Source of the DNA: Porticoccus sp041581635
GTDB taxonomy: Bacteria; Pseudomonadota; Gammaproteobacteria; Pseudomonadales; Porticoccaceae
DNA: 48,518 nucleotides
NCBI GenBank assembly: GCA_041581635.1
Contig: JBFICW010000019.1
Coordinates: forward strand, 1 to 48,518
Direction of reading: 5' to 3'
In this document: positions 1-8,930 of the stretch, piece by piece
Layout: every line of letters begins with the position of its first letter
Numbering within the stretch: position 1 is the stretch's first letter
Made by a program: the position numbers and the translations under genes
The notes under the pieces: generated by a model
What the model saw: only the letters and a program-made list of their open reading frames with translations
Told to the model about the DNA's origin: nothing
Databases searched by the model: none

Positions 1-1071
1 AGCTACACGCTAAAACGATTCAAAGAAGATAGTTTTGTCATGATACTGCCCAACACGGGGGCAGATGCAGGCTTGCTGTTTGCCTCCCACCTATGTGAAG
101 TGGTTGAGAAAACCACCTTTGACCTCAACAACCAAACTATGTCTTTAACCCTGGGCATTGGCGCTACGGTTATCAGCGAAACAGTCTCCACTGCCGAATG
201 CTGTATAGAACATGCTTTAAATGCAATAACTGAGCTCCACATGGAACACGACAGCACCGATTATGCCAACGGTGCAAAACTGTACGAATCCAGTGTTGGC
301 CCAGAGTTTACAGAGGAAGATGTTGAAGATATTGCCAAGACAATGCTCGCTGAAAAGCAGTTTGAGTTACTGTACCAGCCTGTTATTCCGCTTCATGGGG
401 AGCCTCAAGAGTTCTACGAAGTACTGATGCAGGTTAAACCTGAAGCAACCGGCGACCACCTCCCTGAACACTTTATTGCCAAAGTATTTAAAACACCCAC
501 CGCTATTGAGATTGACCACTGGGTTGTCCTTGAGTCCATCAAGACCCTCGCTGAAAAATTAAAAACAGCACCAGCTACCAGGTTATTCATCAACATCAGT
601 GGGCACACCATTGCCGACGAGGGCTTTACCCCCTGGCTGAAAGTTGCTCTTAAAGCATCTGGATTACTTCCTAAACATTTGGTATTTCAACTGCGTGAAA
701 TTGATGTGGCCAGACAATTCCACCGTTCCGTCTCGTTAATCGAAGAGCTGTCCCGAATTAATGGGGATGTTGCACTGTCTCATTTTGGACTCGCCATTGA
801 GCCAATGAAACTATTGAAAAAGCTCTCCGTTAATTTTGTAAAATTCGACAGCGTGATTATTGAGAACGCCAATGAAAGTGAGGATGGTGTAGAAGAGGTT
901 GAAACCCTGATTAACTCGCTGAAAGCCGAAGATGAACAAATTATCGTTCCCTTTGTGGAGCGAGCCGACATGATCCCCACCCTTTGGCGTTGTGGTGTTC
1001 ACTATATACAGGGACACTTCTTACAGCCGCCTCTGCCGATGATGAACTACGACTTCAGTGACGAAAACTAA
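1..1071 (+). CDS. FimX-like degenerate GGDEF-EAL protein, 3' part
   Basis: The reading frame is open from base 1, so the 5' part of the gene is outside the window. The first ~85 residues are the end of a GGDEF domain whose signature is degenerate (KEDSF), so cyclase activity is unlikely. From about residue 115 there is an EAL domain with EVL in place of EAL, SHFG in place of DDFG and VKFD in place of the usual KxD. Phosphodiesterase activity is therefore also unlikely. EVL together with an ending of the type FVE...YIQGHFLQPP is characteristic of FimX, a c-di-GMP-binding receptor that controls type IV pilus assembly and twitching in Pseudomonas. That role is inferred from the family. A generic degenerate GGDEF-EAL receptor is the alternative. 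Confidence 0.72.
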   Translation, partial: SYTLKRFKEDSFVMILPNTGADAGLLFASHLCEVVEKTTFDLNNQTMSLTLGIGATVISETVSTAECCIEHALNAITELHMEHDSTDYANGAKLYESSVGPEFTEEDVEDIAKTMLAEKQFELLYQPVIPLHGEPQEFYEVLMQVKPEATGDHLPEHFIAKVFKTPTAIEIDHWVVLESIKTLAEKLKTAPATRLFINISGHTIADEGFTPWLKVALKASGLLPKHLVFQLREIDVARQFHRSVSLIEELSRINGDVALSHFGLAIEPMKLLKKLSVNFVKFDSVIIENANESEDGVEEVETLINSLKAEDEQIIVPFVERADMIPTLWRCGVHYIQGHFLQPPLPMMNYDFSDEN

Positions 1072-1111
1072 GAGAGTTAACTCTCCGTCACACCACGAGA
1101 ACAGATAAACA

Positions 1112-2344
1112 CTATTGCAAATGCAACGTGTCCCTGTCGCTGAAGCCCATCAGATAAAGAATGCCATCCAACCCGAGTTTTGAAATGGACTGCTTGGCGT
1201 TGGCTTTCACTAAAGGTTTGGCCCGAAAAGCAATACCCAAACCGGCAATACTCAACATCGGCAAATCATTTGCGCCGTCACCCACGGCAATAACTTGCTC
1301 TAGATCGATGTTTTCACCCGCAGCAATTTCTCTTAACAACTGAGCTTTTCGCTGGCCGTCCACCACCTCACCTGAAACATTGCCTGTGACTTTGCCATCA
1401 ACAATTTCAAGCTGATTAGCGTAGACGTAATCTATGCCCAGTTTTTCCTGAACCCGTTCGGCAAAGTAATCAAAACCACCAGAGAGAATAGCGGTTTTAT
1501 AGCCAAGCCGTTTCAGCGTGGACATCAAGGCTTCAGCACCTTCAGTAAGCTGCAAACGCTTCGTTACACCCTCGAGCACCGATTCATCCAAACCTTTTAG
1601 TAGCGCCATTCTTCTGGCAAAACTTTCTTTAAAATCCAGTTCACCACGCATTGCAGACTCCGTAATAGCCGAAACCTGCTCTCCAACCCCAGCCTCTTTC
1701 GCCAACTCATCAATCACTTCCGCATCGATCAATGTGGAGTCCATATCAAAGACCACGAGGCGGCGATTACGGCGATAGATATTATCTTCCTGATAAGCCA
1801 CATCTACATCCATTTCTGCTGACAACTCCAGCAAAGACGCACGAAGTGAAGACATGTCTGCAGGTACCCCTCGCAGAGAAAACTCCACACAGGCTTTACT
1901 GTCATCATCGATCCGCTCCAGTGGCACACGACCAGACAACCGAGTAATTTTGTCGATATTAAGCCCATGTTCCACCGTTACCGATGTAACTCGCGCAATG
2001 TGTTGAGCGGAAACCCGACGTGCCAGCAATGTCACTATATGACGAGGCTTGCCTTGCTGCCCAACCCAGAGCTCATAACTTTCTTCTGAAATGGATTGAA
2101 ATTTAACGTTCATATCCATCGCATGGAGGCTGTAGAGAATTTCTTTCTGAACTTGTGCTGCCACTTGAGTTTCTGGAATGTTTGCAAGAATGCCAAGGTT
2201 TAAACTATCGTGAATAACGGCTTGCCCAATATCCAAAATATCGGAACCGTGTTCCACCAGCACTTCAGACACAGCACGAGTAACGCCCGGCTTATCTTCT
2301 CCAGACACATTGATCAGTAAAATTTCTCTCACAGTAGCTTCCAT
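1112..2344 (-). CDS. serB: Phosphoserine phosphatase SerB with N-terminal ACT domains
   Basis: Catalyses the last step of serine synthesis, O-phosphoserine to L-serine. The C-terminal half is a HAD phosphatase: nucleophile motif FDMDSTLID, then a SGGFDYF segment, and VGDGANDLPML as the metal-binding motif. The N-terminal ~190 residues carry two ACT-like segments, the first beginning EILLINVSGEDKPGVT, as in the ~400-residue Pseudomonas-type SerB rather than the 322-residue E. coli form. I chose the ATG at 2344 (410 aa) because ACT homology begins immediately after it. An in-frame TTG at 2365 would add seven residues. The gene is divergent from the AhpA/YtjB-family gene, a neighbourhood also seen in E. 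coli (serB/ytjB). Confidence 0.95.
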   Translation of the reverse strand: MEATVREILLINVSGEDKPGVTRAVSEVLVEHGSDILDIGQAVIHDSLNLGILANIPETQVAAQVQKEILYSLHAMDMNVKFQSISEESYELWVGQQGKPRHIVTLLARRVSAQHIARVTSVTVEHGLNIDKITRLSGRVPLERIDDDSKACVEFSLRGVPADMSSLRASLLELSAEMDVDVAYQEDNIYRRNRRLVVFDMDSTLIDAEVIDELAKEAGVGEQVSAITESAMRGELDFKESFARRMALLKGLDESVLEGVTKRLQLTEGAEALMSTLKRLGYKTAILSGGFDYFAERVQEKLGIDYVYANQLEIVDGKVTGNVSGEVVDGQRKAQLLREIAAGENIDLEQVIAVGDGANDLPMLSIAGLGIAFRAKPLVKANAKQSISKLGLDGILYLMGFSDRDTLHLQ

Positions 2345-2497
2345 CACAGGTGGCTCAGGCCACAACGACTTTCATATTGAGCGGGTATTATAGGAGAGCC
2401 AGGAATAAGATAGAATGCGCCCATTGCACAAACCTGTTGAAAACAAACGCCACACCGGCAAACTTATACTAATTTAACCCAATAGAAAGAGGGCTCA

Positions 2498-3703
2498 ATG
2501 GGCACAACCTGTAAATTGTTTGCCAAAAGACTGCCTACATTGACACTGATAACCACGCTAACGATAGGCTTGGTGATTGCTCTGGTTCTCAATTTTCAAT
2601 TAAACGCCCTTGCCTCTCAACAACGCAACAATCTCGGTTTAACACTTGCTTCTCAGCTGGCAAAAATAGTGCGCGACGCCGTTATTCATCAAGACACTCT
2701 GAGCCTGCAGGTTGAAGTCGACGAAATGCTTTCTCTCGAAGGCGTACGGCGTGCTTCAGTTTACGATGCAAGTAACCGTCTATTGGTGCAGGCTCAACAT
2801 GAGCAGATAAAAACCAACCAGTTAAGCTCACATACCAGCCCCATTGATATTGAAAACACCACTGCAGGTTATGTGACCATCGAACTGAATCGGCAGTATT
2901 TCTTTGCTCCCTACAGAGAGCTGCTCCAACTGTTTATTTTCCTCTGGCTTGTCATAACCGCATCCCTAACATTGTTTTCTGGCCATTTAGGAAAACAGGT
3001 GTCGGCCAGACTCAACCGCCTCTCCCAACAATTACCCGGCGACGACTCAGAAAACCTAGATGAACTCGGCATCCTGGAAAGACGTCTAGAGCCACTGCTG
3101 GCCACCCGACGACAACTACCCGCAGACCTGGGCAACTATCAGAGCTCTATTCTTGGCATTGCCTGTAAAAACCTGCCGAGGCTTAAAAGCTTGCTCAACA
3201 AGGAACACTTTGAGACGCTAATGACGCGCCTGGACTATTTGGTAGACGATGCTGCAGAGCTATATGGAGCCACTCGCCTCAGCTCGGGCCATTACAGTAT
3301 TCACCTTGAATTCCATAGCATTACCGATGACGGCGACCACCGTCTTCGTGCCATTTACTGCGCCACGGCATTGTTTCAACTGACGCACCAACTATTAACC
3401 ACTCAGGGGGTTACCGTTGAATTGGCCGGCGCTATTTCAAGTGCAGAACAGACTCCCTCAACATCCAAACTACTTAACGAGCTGAATCACGAGAATCGTC
3501 TCAAGCGCCTAACCTCGCTATTAGAAAAATCGGCCGTTGGGGAAATATTGCTGGATAACGCTACCGGCTCCCACCCCTCTCTCGATGAAATCGACCTGTC
3601 TCCACTGAGTGAAAACGATGCCCTATATCGACTAAATGCGCTAAACGATGACGCGCAACAACTAGTCTCTCGGCAATTGACCCTTCTCACTCGAAACCAA
3701 TAA
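2498..3703 (+). CDS. AhpA/YtjB (Smp)-family membrane protein
   Basis: Encodes a 401-residue inner-membrane protein. A membrane segment lies at residues 14-36 and a second at about 145-162. Between them is a ~105-residue probably periplasmic part containing QQRNNLGLTLASQLAKIVRD, and a long cytoplasmic C-terminus follows. Topology, size and position back-to-back with serB fit the AhpA/YtjB family. The biochemical role of that family is poorly defined; it resembles a sensor (HAMP-like) input module without an output domain. An AGAAAGAGGG ribosome-binding site precedes the ATG. Assignment rests on the serB context and topology, not on a catalytic motif. Confidence 0.75.
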   Translation: MGTTCKLFAKRLPTLTLITTLTIGLVIALVLNFQLNALASQQRNNLGLTLASQLAKIVRDAVIHQDTLSLQVEVDEMLSLEGVRRASVYDASNRLLVQAQHEQIKTNQLSSHTSPIDIENTTAGYVTIELNRQYFFAPYRELLQLFIFLWLVITASLTLFSGHLGKQVSARLNRLSQQLPGDDSENLDELGILERRLEPLLATRRQLPADLGNYQSSILGIACKNLPRLKSLLNKEHFETLMTRLDYLVDDAAELYGATRLSSGHYSIHLEFHSITDDGDHRLRAIYCATALFQLTHQLLTTQGVTVELAGAISSAEQTPSTSKLLNELNHENRLKRLTSLLEKSAVGEILLDNATGSHPSLDEIDLSPLSENDALYRLNALNDDAQQLVSRQLTLLTRNQ

Positions 3704-3742
3704 ACAAACCACTCAATAAAAGACTTTACTTAAAACCCTACC

Positions 3743-3782
3743 GCATAGATTACCTTTACGTTAACGTAAAGGTAATCTATGC
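3743..3782. promoter_or_regulatory. 40-bp perfect palindrome, probable LiuR operator
   Basis: Positions 3743-3762 are the exact reverse complement of 3763-3782, with no central spacer. The centre reads TTTACGTTAACGTAAA. It lies 34 bp upstream of the liuR start, and MerR-family proteins bind dyads between promoter elements. A TTACCT/TAATCT pair 17 bp apart (3750-3755 and 3773-3778) could be the -35 and -10. Inference: LiuR controls its own operon here. Confidence 0.7.
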
Positions 3783-3816
3783 TTCAAATGACAACGTCGC
3801 AAAGAGCATCTCCACA

Positions 3817-4203
3817 ATGCCCAACAACAGGACCGAATACAGCATTAGCGAATTATCCCATGAGTTTGGGATTACCACTCGAAGTATCAGGCACTACGAG
3901 GATATTGGCCTACTAGCCCCCCAGCGAAGTGGTCAAACTCGTATTTACACAACGGCAGACCGAACCAAACTCAAACTGATTCTTCGAGGTAAACGACTTG
4001 GGTTCAGCCTTAAAGAAAGCCGTGAAATTGTTGAAATGTACGACCCCGCCAAAGGTAACACCTCTCAGCTAAAACACCTGATTGAGAAGATCCAACAGCA
4101 GCGGGAAAAGCTGAAACATCAATTGAACGACATACATCAAATGATGCATGACTTACAAGACGCCGAAAATTCATGTTTGGCAGCGCTCAATAAAACGGAC
4201 TAA
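3817..4203 (+). CDS. liuR: MerR-family regulator of leucine/isovalerate catabolism
   Basis: 128 residues, typical MerR size. Residues 6-75 form the winged helix: YSISELSHEFGITTRSIRHYEDIGLLAP is preserved, as is the wing GQTRIYTTADR. A dimerisation coiled coil follows (EKIQQQREKLKHQLNDIHQ). The C-terminus has no metal-binding cysteine cluster; its single Cys lies near the end. It is the first gene of a liuRABC operon, 38 bp before liuA, the arrangement in which LiuR regulates branched-chain amino acid degradation in Proteobacteria. The 40-bp palindrome upstream is its likely binding site. Confidence 0.88.
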   Translation: MPNNRTEYSISELSHEFGITTRSIRHYEDIGLLAPQRSGQTRIYTTADRTKLKLILRGKRLGFSLKESREIVEMYDPAKGNTSQLKHLIEKIQQQREKLKHQLNDIHQMMHDLQDAENSCLAALNKTD

Positions 4204-4241
4204 ACCAAACCGATTCATAATGGCTTGGGAGGTATCACACC

Positions 4242-5411
4242 ATGAACAACACCTACCCTGACCTCAATTTCCACCTTGGCGAAGATATCCATCTGTTGCG
4301 CCACAGCATCAACAAATTTGCCCAAACAGAACTTGCACCCAGGGCTGCAGACATCGATCAGGCAAACGAATTTCCCTCAGACATGTGGCACAAATTAGGA
4401 GAACTGGGTCTATTAGGCATAACGGTATCTGAAGAGTATGGCGGAGCGGGTATGGGTTATTTGGCCCACGTGGTGGCTATGGAAGAAATTTCCCGAGCCT
4501 CAGCATCGGTAGGCCTTTCCTACGCAGCCCACTCCAATCTTTGCGTCAACCAGATATTCAGACATGGTAGCCAACAACAAAAAACCACCTACCTGCCGAA
4601 ACTCTGTAGCGGAGAACATGTTGGCGCGCTCGCCATGTCGGAACCCAATGCGGGATCCGACGTGAAAAGCATGAAGCTCAGAGCCGACAGGCAGGGTGAC
4701 AAATATCTCCTGAATGGGAACAAAATGTGGATTACCAATGGTCCTGATGCCGACACCTACGTTGTCTATGCCAGAACGGACAAGTCAGAAAACCCAAAAA
4801 GTTTCACCGCCTTTATCGTCGAACGAAATTTCCCGGGATTCTCCCGCCATCAGAAACTGGACAAGTTAGGTATGCGAGGCTCCAACACCTGTGAGTTGGT
4901 TTTTGAAAACGCTGAAGTGCCAGACACGAATATATTGGGCAAAGAAGGCGGAGGCATGGCGATACTAATGTCGGGCTTGGATTATGAACGCACGGTGCTC
5001 TCCGGGGGACCCGTGGGCATCATGCAAGCCTGCATGGACACCGTACTACCCTACGTTCACGACCGAAAACAATTTGGCCAGGCAATCGGAGAATTCCAAC
5101 TTATCCAGGCTAAGCTGGCCGATATGTATGCGGGCCTCAGCGCCTGCCGGGCCTATCTCTATGCTGTCGCAACAGCCTGCGATCACGGCGAGAACTCCAG
5201 AAAAGACGCCGCAGCGGTCATCCTGTTTACGGCGGAGATGGCCACAAAAGTTGCTCTGGACACCATTCAATTACTGGGGGGCAATGGCTATACAAACGAT
5301 TTTCCTGCGGGCCGGCTACTACGCGATGCCAAGCTGTATGAAATAGGTGCTGGTACCAGTGAAATACGGCGGATGTTAATTGGCCGGGAACTTTTCAACG
5401 AAACAAAATAG
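4242..5411 (+). CDS. liuA: Isovaleryl-CoA dehydrogenase
   Basis: FAD-dependent oxidation of isovaleryl-CoA to 3-methylcrotonyl-CoA, the third step of leucine breakdown. 389 residues, full acyl-CoA dehydrogenase length. Signatures seen are SEPNAGSDVKSMKLRA (FAD/substrate loop), MWITNGPDAD, DRKQFGQAIGEFQ and the C-terminal YEIGAGTSEIRRMLIGREL. The usual catalytic Glu position of medium-chain enzymes is replaced in YEIGAGTSEI. A Glu is instead present in LDYERTVLS (residue 249), the catalytic placement known for isovaleryl-CoA dehydrogenases. This separates it from generic acyl-CoA dehydrogenases. Ribosome-binding site GGGAGG. Confidence 0.94.
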   Translation: MNNTYPDLNFHLGEDIHLLRHSINKFAQTELAPRAADIDQANEFPSDMWHKLGELGLLGITVSEEYGGAGMGYLAHVVAMEEISRASASVGLSYAAHSNLCVNQIFRHGSQQQKTTYLPKLCSGEHVGALAMSEPNAGSDVKSMKLRADRQGDKYLLNGNKMWITNGPDADTYVVYARTDKSENPKSFTAFIVERNFPGFSRHQKLDKLGMRGSNTCELVFENAEVPDTNILGKEGGGMAILMSGLDYERTVLSGGPVGIMQACMDTVLPYVHDRKQFGQAIGEFQLIQAKLADMYAGLSACRAYLYAVATACDHGENSRKDAAAVILFTAEMATKVALDTIQLLGGNGYTNDFPAGRLLRDAKLYEIGAGTSEIRRMLIGRELFNETK

Positions 5412-5453
5412 ACAACCTCATAAGTGCTCTTTAAATAGGCAGAGGTAACCGTA

Positions 5454-7061
5454 ATGGCAACTATACAATCAAATATAGATATTAAATCAGACGACTATCT
5501 AAACAACCGACAGCACATGCAGGTGCATGTGGAGAACCTCAATGCACGACTCAATCAGATTAACCGCGGAGGGGATAAAAAATCCTGCGAACGTCATAAA
5601 TCCAGAGGCAAGTTATTGCCCCGGGAACGCATTAAATTATTACTCGATCGCGACGCCTGCTTTCTGGAACTCTCCCAACTGGCGGCCTGGGATGTCTATA
5701 ACGATTATGTCCCCGCTGCAGGCTTAATTACGGGTATAGGTCAGGTGAACCAACAAACCTGCATGATTATCGCGAACGATGCCACGGTAAAGGGCGGAAC
5801 CTACTACCCTCTCACCGTAAAAAAACATCTACGAGCCCAACAAATTGCCATGGAAAACAATCTGCCCTGTATCTACCTAGTGGATTCGGGTGGTGCCCAC
5901 TTGCCACATCAAGATGAGGTATTTCCTGACCGTGAACACTTCGGTCGAATATTTTTTAATCAGGCCAACATGTCGGCACAAAACATCCCGCAAATTGCGG
6001 TGGTGATGGGTTCCTGTACCGCAGGGGGCGCCTACGTCCCAGCCATGGCTGACGAAGCTATTATTGTAAAAGATCAGGGCACTATCTTTATTGGTGGCCC
6101 GCCACTGGTTAAAGCTGCAACAGGAGAAACCGTCACTGCAGAACAACTTGGTGGCGCCGAATTACACTGCCGCATATCTGGCGTCGCCGATCATTATGCT
6201 GAAAATGACCAGCATGCAATGCAGCTGGCTCGCCAGTGCATCAGCCATTTGAATAGACATCAACCAAACCAGCAAACCCTCAACACTCCCGTGGAACCAC
6301 TTTACAACGTAGAAGAAATCTACGGCATCATTCCCCACAACCCGCATTACACCTATAACGTACGGGAAGTTATTGCCAGAATCGTGGATGGGTCGGAGTT
6401 CGATGAGTTCAAAACACTTTATGGCACAACCCTGGTTTGTGGGTTTGCCCATTTACTAGGGCATCACGTTGGCATTATCGCCAACAACGGTATTCTATTT
6501 AGTGAGTCCGCATTAAAAGGTACCCACTTTATTGAGCTATGCAGCCAACGAAAAATCCCCCTTATTTTCCTGCAAAACATCACTGGTTTTATGGTGGGCA
6601 AACACCATGAAGAAAAAGGTATCGCCAAGCATGGTGCAAAAATGGTGGCAGCCGTAGCCTGCGCTAGAGTTCCTAAATTCACTATCATTATCGGCGGCTC
6701 ATTTGGTGCAGGAAACTATGGGATGTGTGGTCGCGCTTACGACCCCCGCTTTCTATTTATGTGGCCCAATGCACGCATCTCAGTCATGGGCGGAGAACAA
6801 GCTGCCAGTGTGCTGGCACAAGTTAAGCGAGAACAACACCAGAAAGAGGAAAAGCCCTGGACCGAAGAAATTGAAGCCGCCGTTAAACTCCCCGTAATAA
6901 AACAGTATGAAACTCAGGGAAACCCTGAATATGCATCGGCAAGACTCTGGGACGATGGCGTAATTGACCCCATGGACACACGAAAAATATTAGGGTTATC
7001 ACTTGCCGCTGCATTACACAAACCCATTGACGATACACATTTTGGCATATTCAGAATGTAG
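5454..7061 (+). CDS. liuB: Methylcrotonyl-CoA carboxylase, carboxyltransferase (beta) subunit
   Basis: Transfers the biotin-bound carboxyl group to 3-methylcrotonyl-CoA, giving 3-methylglutaconyl-CoA. 535 residues, the normal size. Both crotonase-fold halves of a carboxyltransferase are present: VDSGGAHLPHQDEVFPD and MGSCTAGGAYVPAM in the N-half, and FLQNITGFMVG and GGSFGAGNYGMCGRAYDPRF in the C-half. The sequence FPDREHFGRIFFNQA is typical of MCC beta rather than propionyl-CoA carboxylase. Its partner, the biotin carboxylase/carrier alpha subunit (LiuD), is not encoded next to it or elsewhere in this window, so it must be supplied from another locus. Confidence 0.95.
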   Translation: MATIQSNIDIKSDDYLNNRQHMQVHVENLNARLNQINRGGDKKSCERHKSRGKLLPRERIKLLLDRDACFLELSQLAAWDVYNDYVPAAGLITGIGQVNQQTCMIIANDATVKGGTYYPLTVKKHLRAQQIAMENNLPCIYLVDSGGAHLPHQDEVFPDREHFGRIFFNQANMSAQNIPQIAVVMGSCTAGGAYVPAMADEAIIVKDQGTIFIGGPPLVKAATGETVTAEQLGGAELHCRISGVADHYAENDQHAMQLARQCISHLNRHQPNQQTLNTPVEPLYNVEEIYGIIPHNPHYTYNVREVIARIVDGSEFDEFKTLYGTTLVCGFAHLLGHHVGIIANNGILFSESALKGTHFIELCSQRKIPLIFLQNITGFMVGKHHEEKGIAKHGAKMVAAVACARVPKFTIIIGGSFGAGNYGMCGRAYDPRFLFMWPNARISVMGGEQAASVLAQVKREQHQKEEKPWTEEIEAAVKLPVIKQYETQGNPEYASARLWDDGVIDPMDTRKILGLSLAAALHKPIDDTHFGIFRM

Positions 7062-7087
7062 GCTTTATAGCCACTAGGAGTTAACCG

Positions 7088-7897
7088 ATGACCAACCCGG
7101 TGATCACCACAACAGATGCCAGCGGCGTCACCACCATCACTCTCAACAGGCAAAAAAAACACAATGCCTTTGATGATCAGATGGTTGCCAAGCTAACCGC
7201 GGCATTAGAAAAAACCATGGCCAATCCAAAAACCCGAGTTCTGGTACTTGCTGCAGAAGGGACAACTTTTTCTGCAGGAGCCGACCTTCACTGGATGAAA
7301 CGGGCTGGGCAATACAGCTATGAAGACAATCTCAATGATGCGGAATCGCTGGCACACCTGCTAAAAACAATGAATGAAATGCCGCTGCCGACCATTGCCA
7401 AAGTTCAGGGGCCTGCCTTTGGGGGGGCACTGGGCCTAATCAGCTGCTGTGATATCTCCATTGCGACAACAAATGCATCATTTGCTTTTAGCGAAGTAAA
7501 AATCGGCCTAATTCCAGCCACGATTAGCCCCTACATAATAGAAGCCATCGGAGTTCACAAAGCGAGACAATATTTCACGACGGGGGAAACTTTCGATGCC
7601 AAGAAGGCTGCTCAATTAGGGTTAATCAATGAAGTGGTTGAAGAAATGCAACTGGACGACGCCATAGCTCAGCTCATTGCAACGCTACTAAAAAACAGCC
7701 CCGCAGCGATGCAAGCAGCCAAACAGTTAACACGGGATCTCGGGCGCAAACCTGTGAATGATGCGCTAATTAAGGACACCTGCAGACGTATTGCCGATAT
7801 TAGGCTTTCCAAAGAAGGTCAAGAAGGGTTATCTGCCTTTCTGGAAAAACGCCAACCCAGTTGGCAACGGGAAAACCAGACCAATGGATCGGCATGA
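7088..7897 (+). CDS. liuC: Methylglutaconyl-CoA hydratase (enoyl-CoA hydratase family)
   Basis: Hydrates 3-methylglutaconyl-CoA to HMG-CoA. 269 residues with the crotonase fold: oxyanion-hole motifs SAGADLHWMKR and GPAFGGALGLISCCD, then the SFAFSEVKIGLIPATISPYI segment containing the conserved catalytic Glu region. The SADLxWM-type sequence and position immediately after liuB point to LiuC rather than a general beta-oxidation hydratase. Start ATG preceded by AGGAG. Last gene of the liuRABC transcription unit. A strong hairpin follows. Confidence 0.9.
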   Translation: MTNPVITTTDASGVTTITLNRQKKHNAFDDQMVAKLTAALEKTMANPKTRVLVLAAEGTTFSAGADLHWMKRAGQYSYEDNLNDAESLAHLLKTMNEMPLPTIAKVQGPAFGGALGLISCCDISIATTNASFAFSEVKIGLIPATISPYIIEAIGVHKARQYFTTGETFDAKKAAQLGLINEVVEEMQLDDAIAQLIATLLKNSPAAMQAAKQLTRDLGRKPVNDALIKDTCRRIADIRLSKEGQEGLSAFLEKRQPSWQRENQTNGSA

Positions 7898-7917
7898 GTG
7901 GGAAGCAATAAAAATGA

Positions 7918-7952
7918 CATGTACGTCTAAACAATTCATTTAGACGTACATG
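7918..7952. terminator. Hairpin between convergent liuC and ppiC-type gene
   Basis: Perfect 14-bp arms (CATGTACGTCTAAA at 7918-7931 and its complement at 7939-7952) around a 7-nt loop. It sits 20 bp past the liuC stop and 32 bp past the end of the opposing gene. No clear T-run follows on either strand, so a bidirectional terminator or RNA 3'-end stabiliser is inferred. Confidence 0.55.
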
Positions 7953-7984
7953 CAGCTAATCGACGTATAAACGTTAGAGCAGGA

Positions 7985-8812
7985 TTAATTGGTCAGTGGA
8001 CGGCCAATTTCAAAATCGATGCCTTCGATTTCCGATTCATCGACCAACTTATGAATATACTGCGCAATCGCTTTACGCTGACCAAACTCCATCAACATAT
8101 TAGCGACATCATTTTTAACCTGATCATATTCCAGCTGTTTTCCAGGCAACTTCTTGTCAATATAGACCACGTGAAAACCATAACGAGATTCAACAGGGTC
8201 TTTAGCCAAACCTTCTTCAAGCTCAAAGACTGCAGCTTCAAACTCAGGAGTGGTCTGGCCTTGGGTAATCTGCCCCAAACTACCACCCGTTTCCTTTGAA
8301 GGGCAATCCGAGTGCTCATTTGCCAAAGCTTCAAACTGATCAAACGACTCAACCAACTTTGAAATCAGCGACTCCGCAGCTGCTTTAGCTGTGGCTCTTT
8401 TTTCTTCATCTTCTGGGTCAGCGCCCAACAGAATATGTTTTAACTCCATCAGATCCTGGCTGACAAACTGACTCTTGTTTGCATCAAAGTATCGACGACA
8501 TTCTTCTTCCGTGACCTCTTGCGGGGAAGCTTCCTGCTCAATTAATCGGCCAATGATGGTTTCTTCTGGGGGTATTTCACTTACCTCAGGCAGATCCTGA
8601 TCCAGACCTAACTCTCTGGCTTTCTGTAACAGCAGCAGTTGAATAATCAGTACTTCGGAGGACTTTTGGATGGCCGATTCCTGTGATTCTGCCGCGTGAT
8701 ATTGCATCTCACGCGCTACTTCATCTGGGGTAATGACGGTGCCATTAACCTTGATTTCTGAAATTTCAATGGGTGTTTGATTAGTGGAGTCAGTATTGGA
8801 AGAGCAGTTCAT
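7985..8812 (-). CDS. PpiC/parvulin-type peptidyl-prolyl isomerase linked to nar operon
   Basis: 275 residues. The N-terminal ~110 residues form a helical chaperone-like part (SurA/NifM type). A parvulin domain at about 125-232 includes LKHILLGA, FEALANEHSDCPSKETGGSLG, FEAAVFELEEG and YGFHVVYID. No signal peptide is visible, so it is probably cytoplasmic, like NifM. A parvulin gene downstream of narI is a known arrangement in Pseudomonas-type nar operons, where it is assumed to assist nitrate reductase folding; that assumption is inference here. A pair of competing hairpins separates it from narI, so it may be expressed at a lower level. Confidence 0.85.
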   Translation of the reverse strand: MNCSSNTDSTNQTPIEISEIKVNGTVITPDEVAREMQYHAAESQESAIQKSSEVLIIQLLLLQKARELGLDQDLPEVSEIPPEETIIGRLIEQEASPQEVTEEECRRYFDANKSQFVSQDLMELKHILLGADPEDEEKRATAKAAAESLISKLVESFDQFEALANEHSDCPSKETGGSLGQITQGQTTPEFEAAVFELEEGLAKDPVESRYGFHVVYIDKKLPGKQLEYDQVKNDVANMLMEFGQRKAIAQYIHKLVDESEIEGIDFEIGRPLTN

Positions 8813-8845
8813 AGGGATGTTCTCTAATTACGGTTTGTCATAGAA

Positions 8846-8908
8846 AAGGCCGGAAAGATAGGCCGGGACAAATTTCAACGACTCGTCAAAACTATACGTC
8901 CCGGCCTT
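8846..8908 (-). terminator. Intercistronic hairpins between narI and ppiC-type gene
   Basis: The arm CCGGCCTT (8901-8908) can pair with AAGGCCGG at 8846-8853. The overlapping arm GTCCCGGCCT (8898-8907) can pair with AGGCCGGGAC at 8860-8869. Read on the minus strand, the distal arm ends in CCGGCCTTTTC, a short T-run. This suggests a partial terminator or attenuator after narI. Confidence 0.5.
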
Positions 8909-8930
8909 CCACTGCTAAACACGATTCAGA

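Noticed and set aside
1072..1085. 14-bp palindrome GAGAGTTAACTCTC after the FimX-like gene
   Set aside because: Short stem with almost no loop and no T-run; it may arise from the stop-codon region by chance.
2344..2365. Longer serB start at a TTG
   Set aside because: The added seven residues have no homology and the ATG at 2344 begins the conserved ACT domain.
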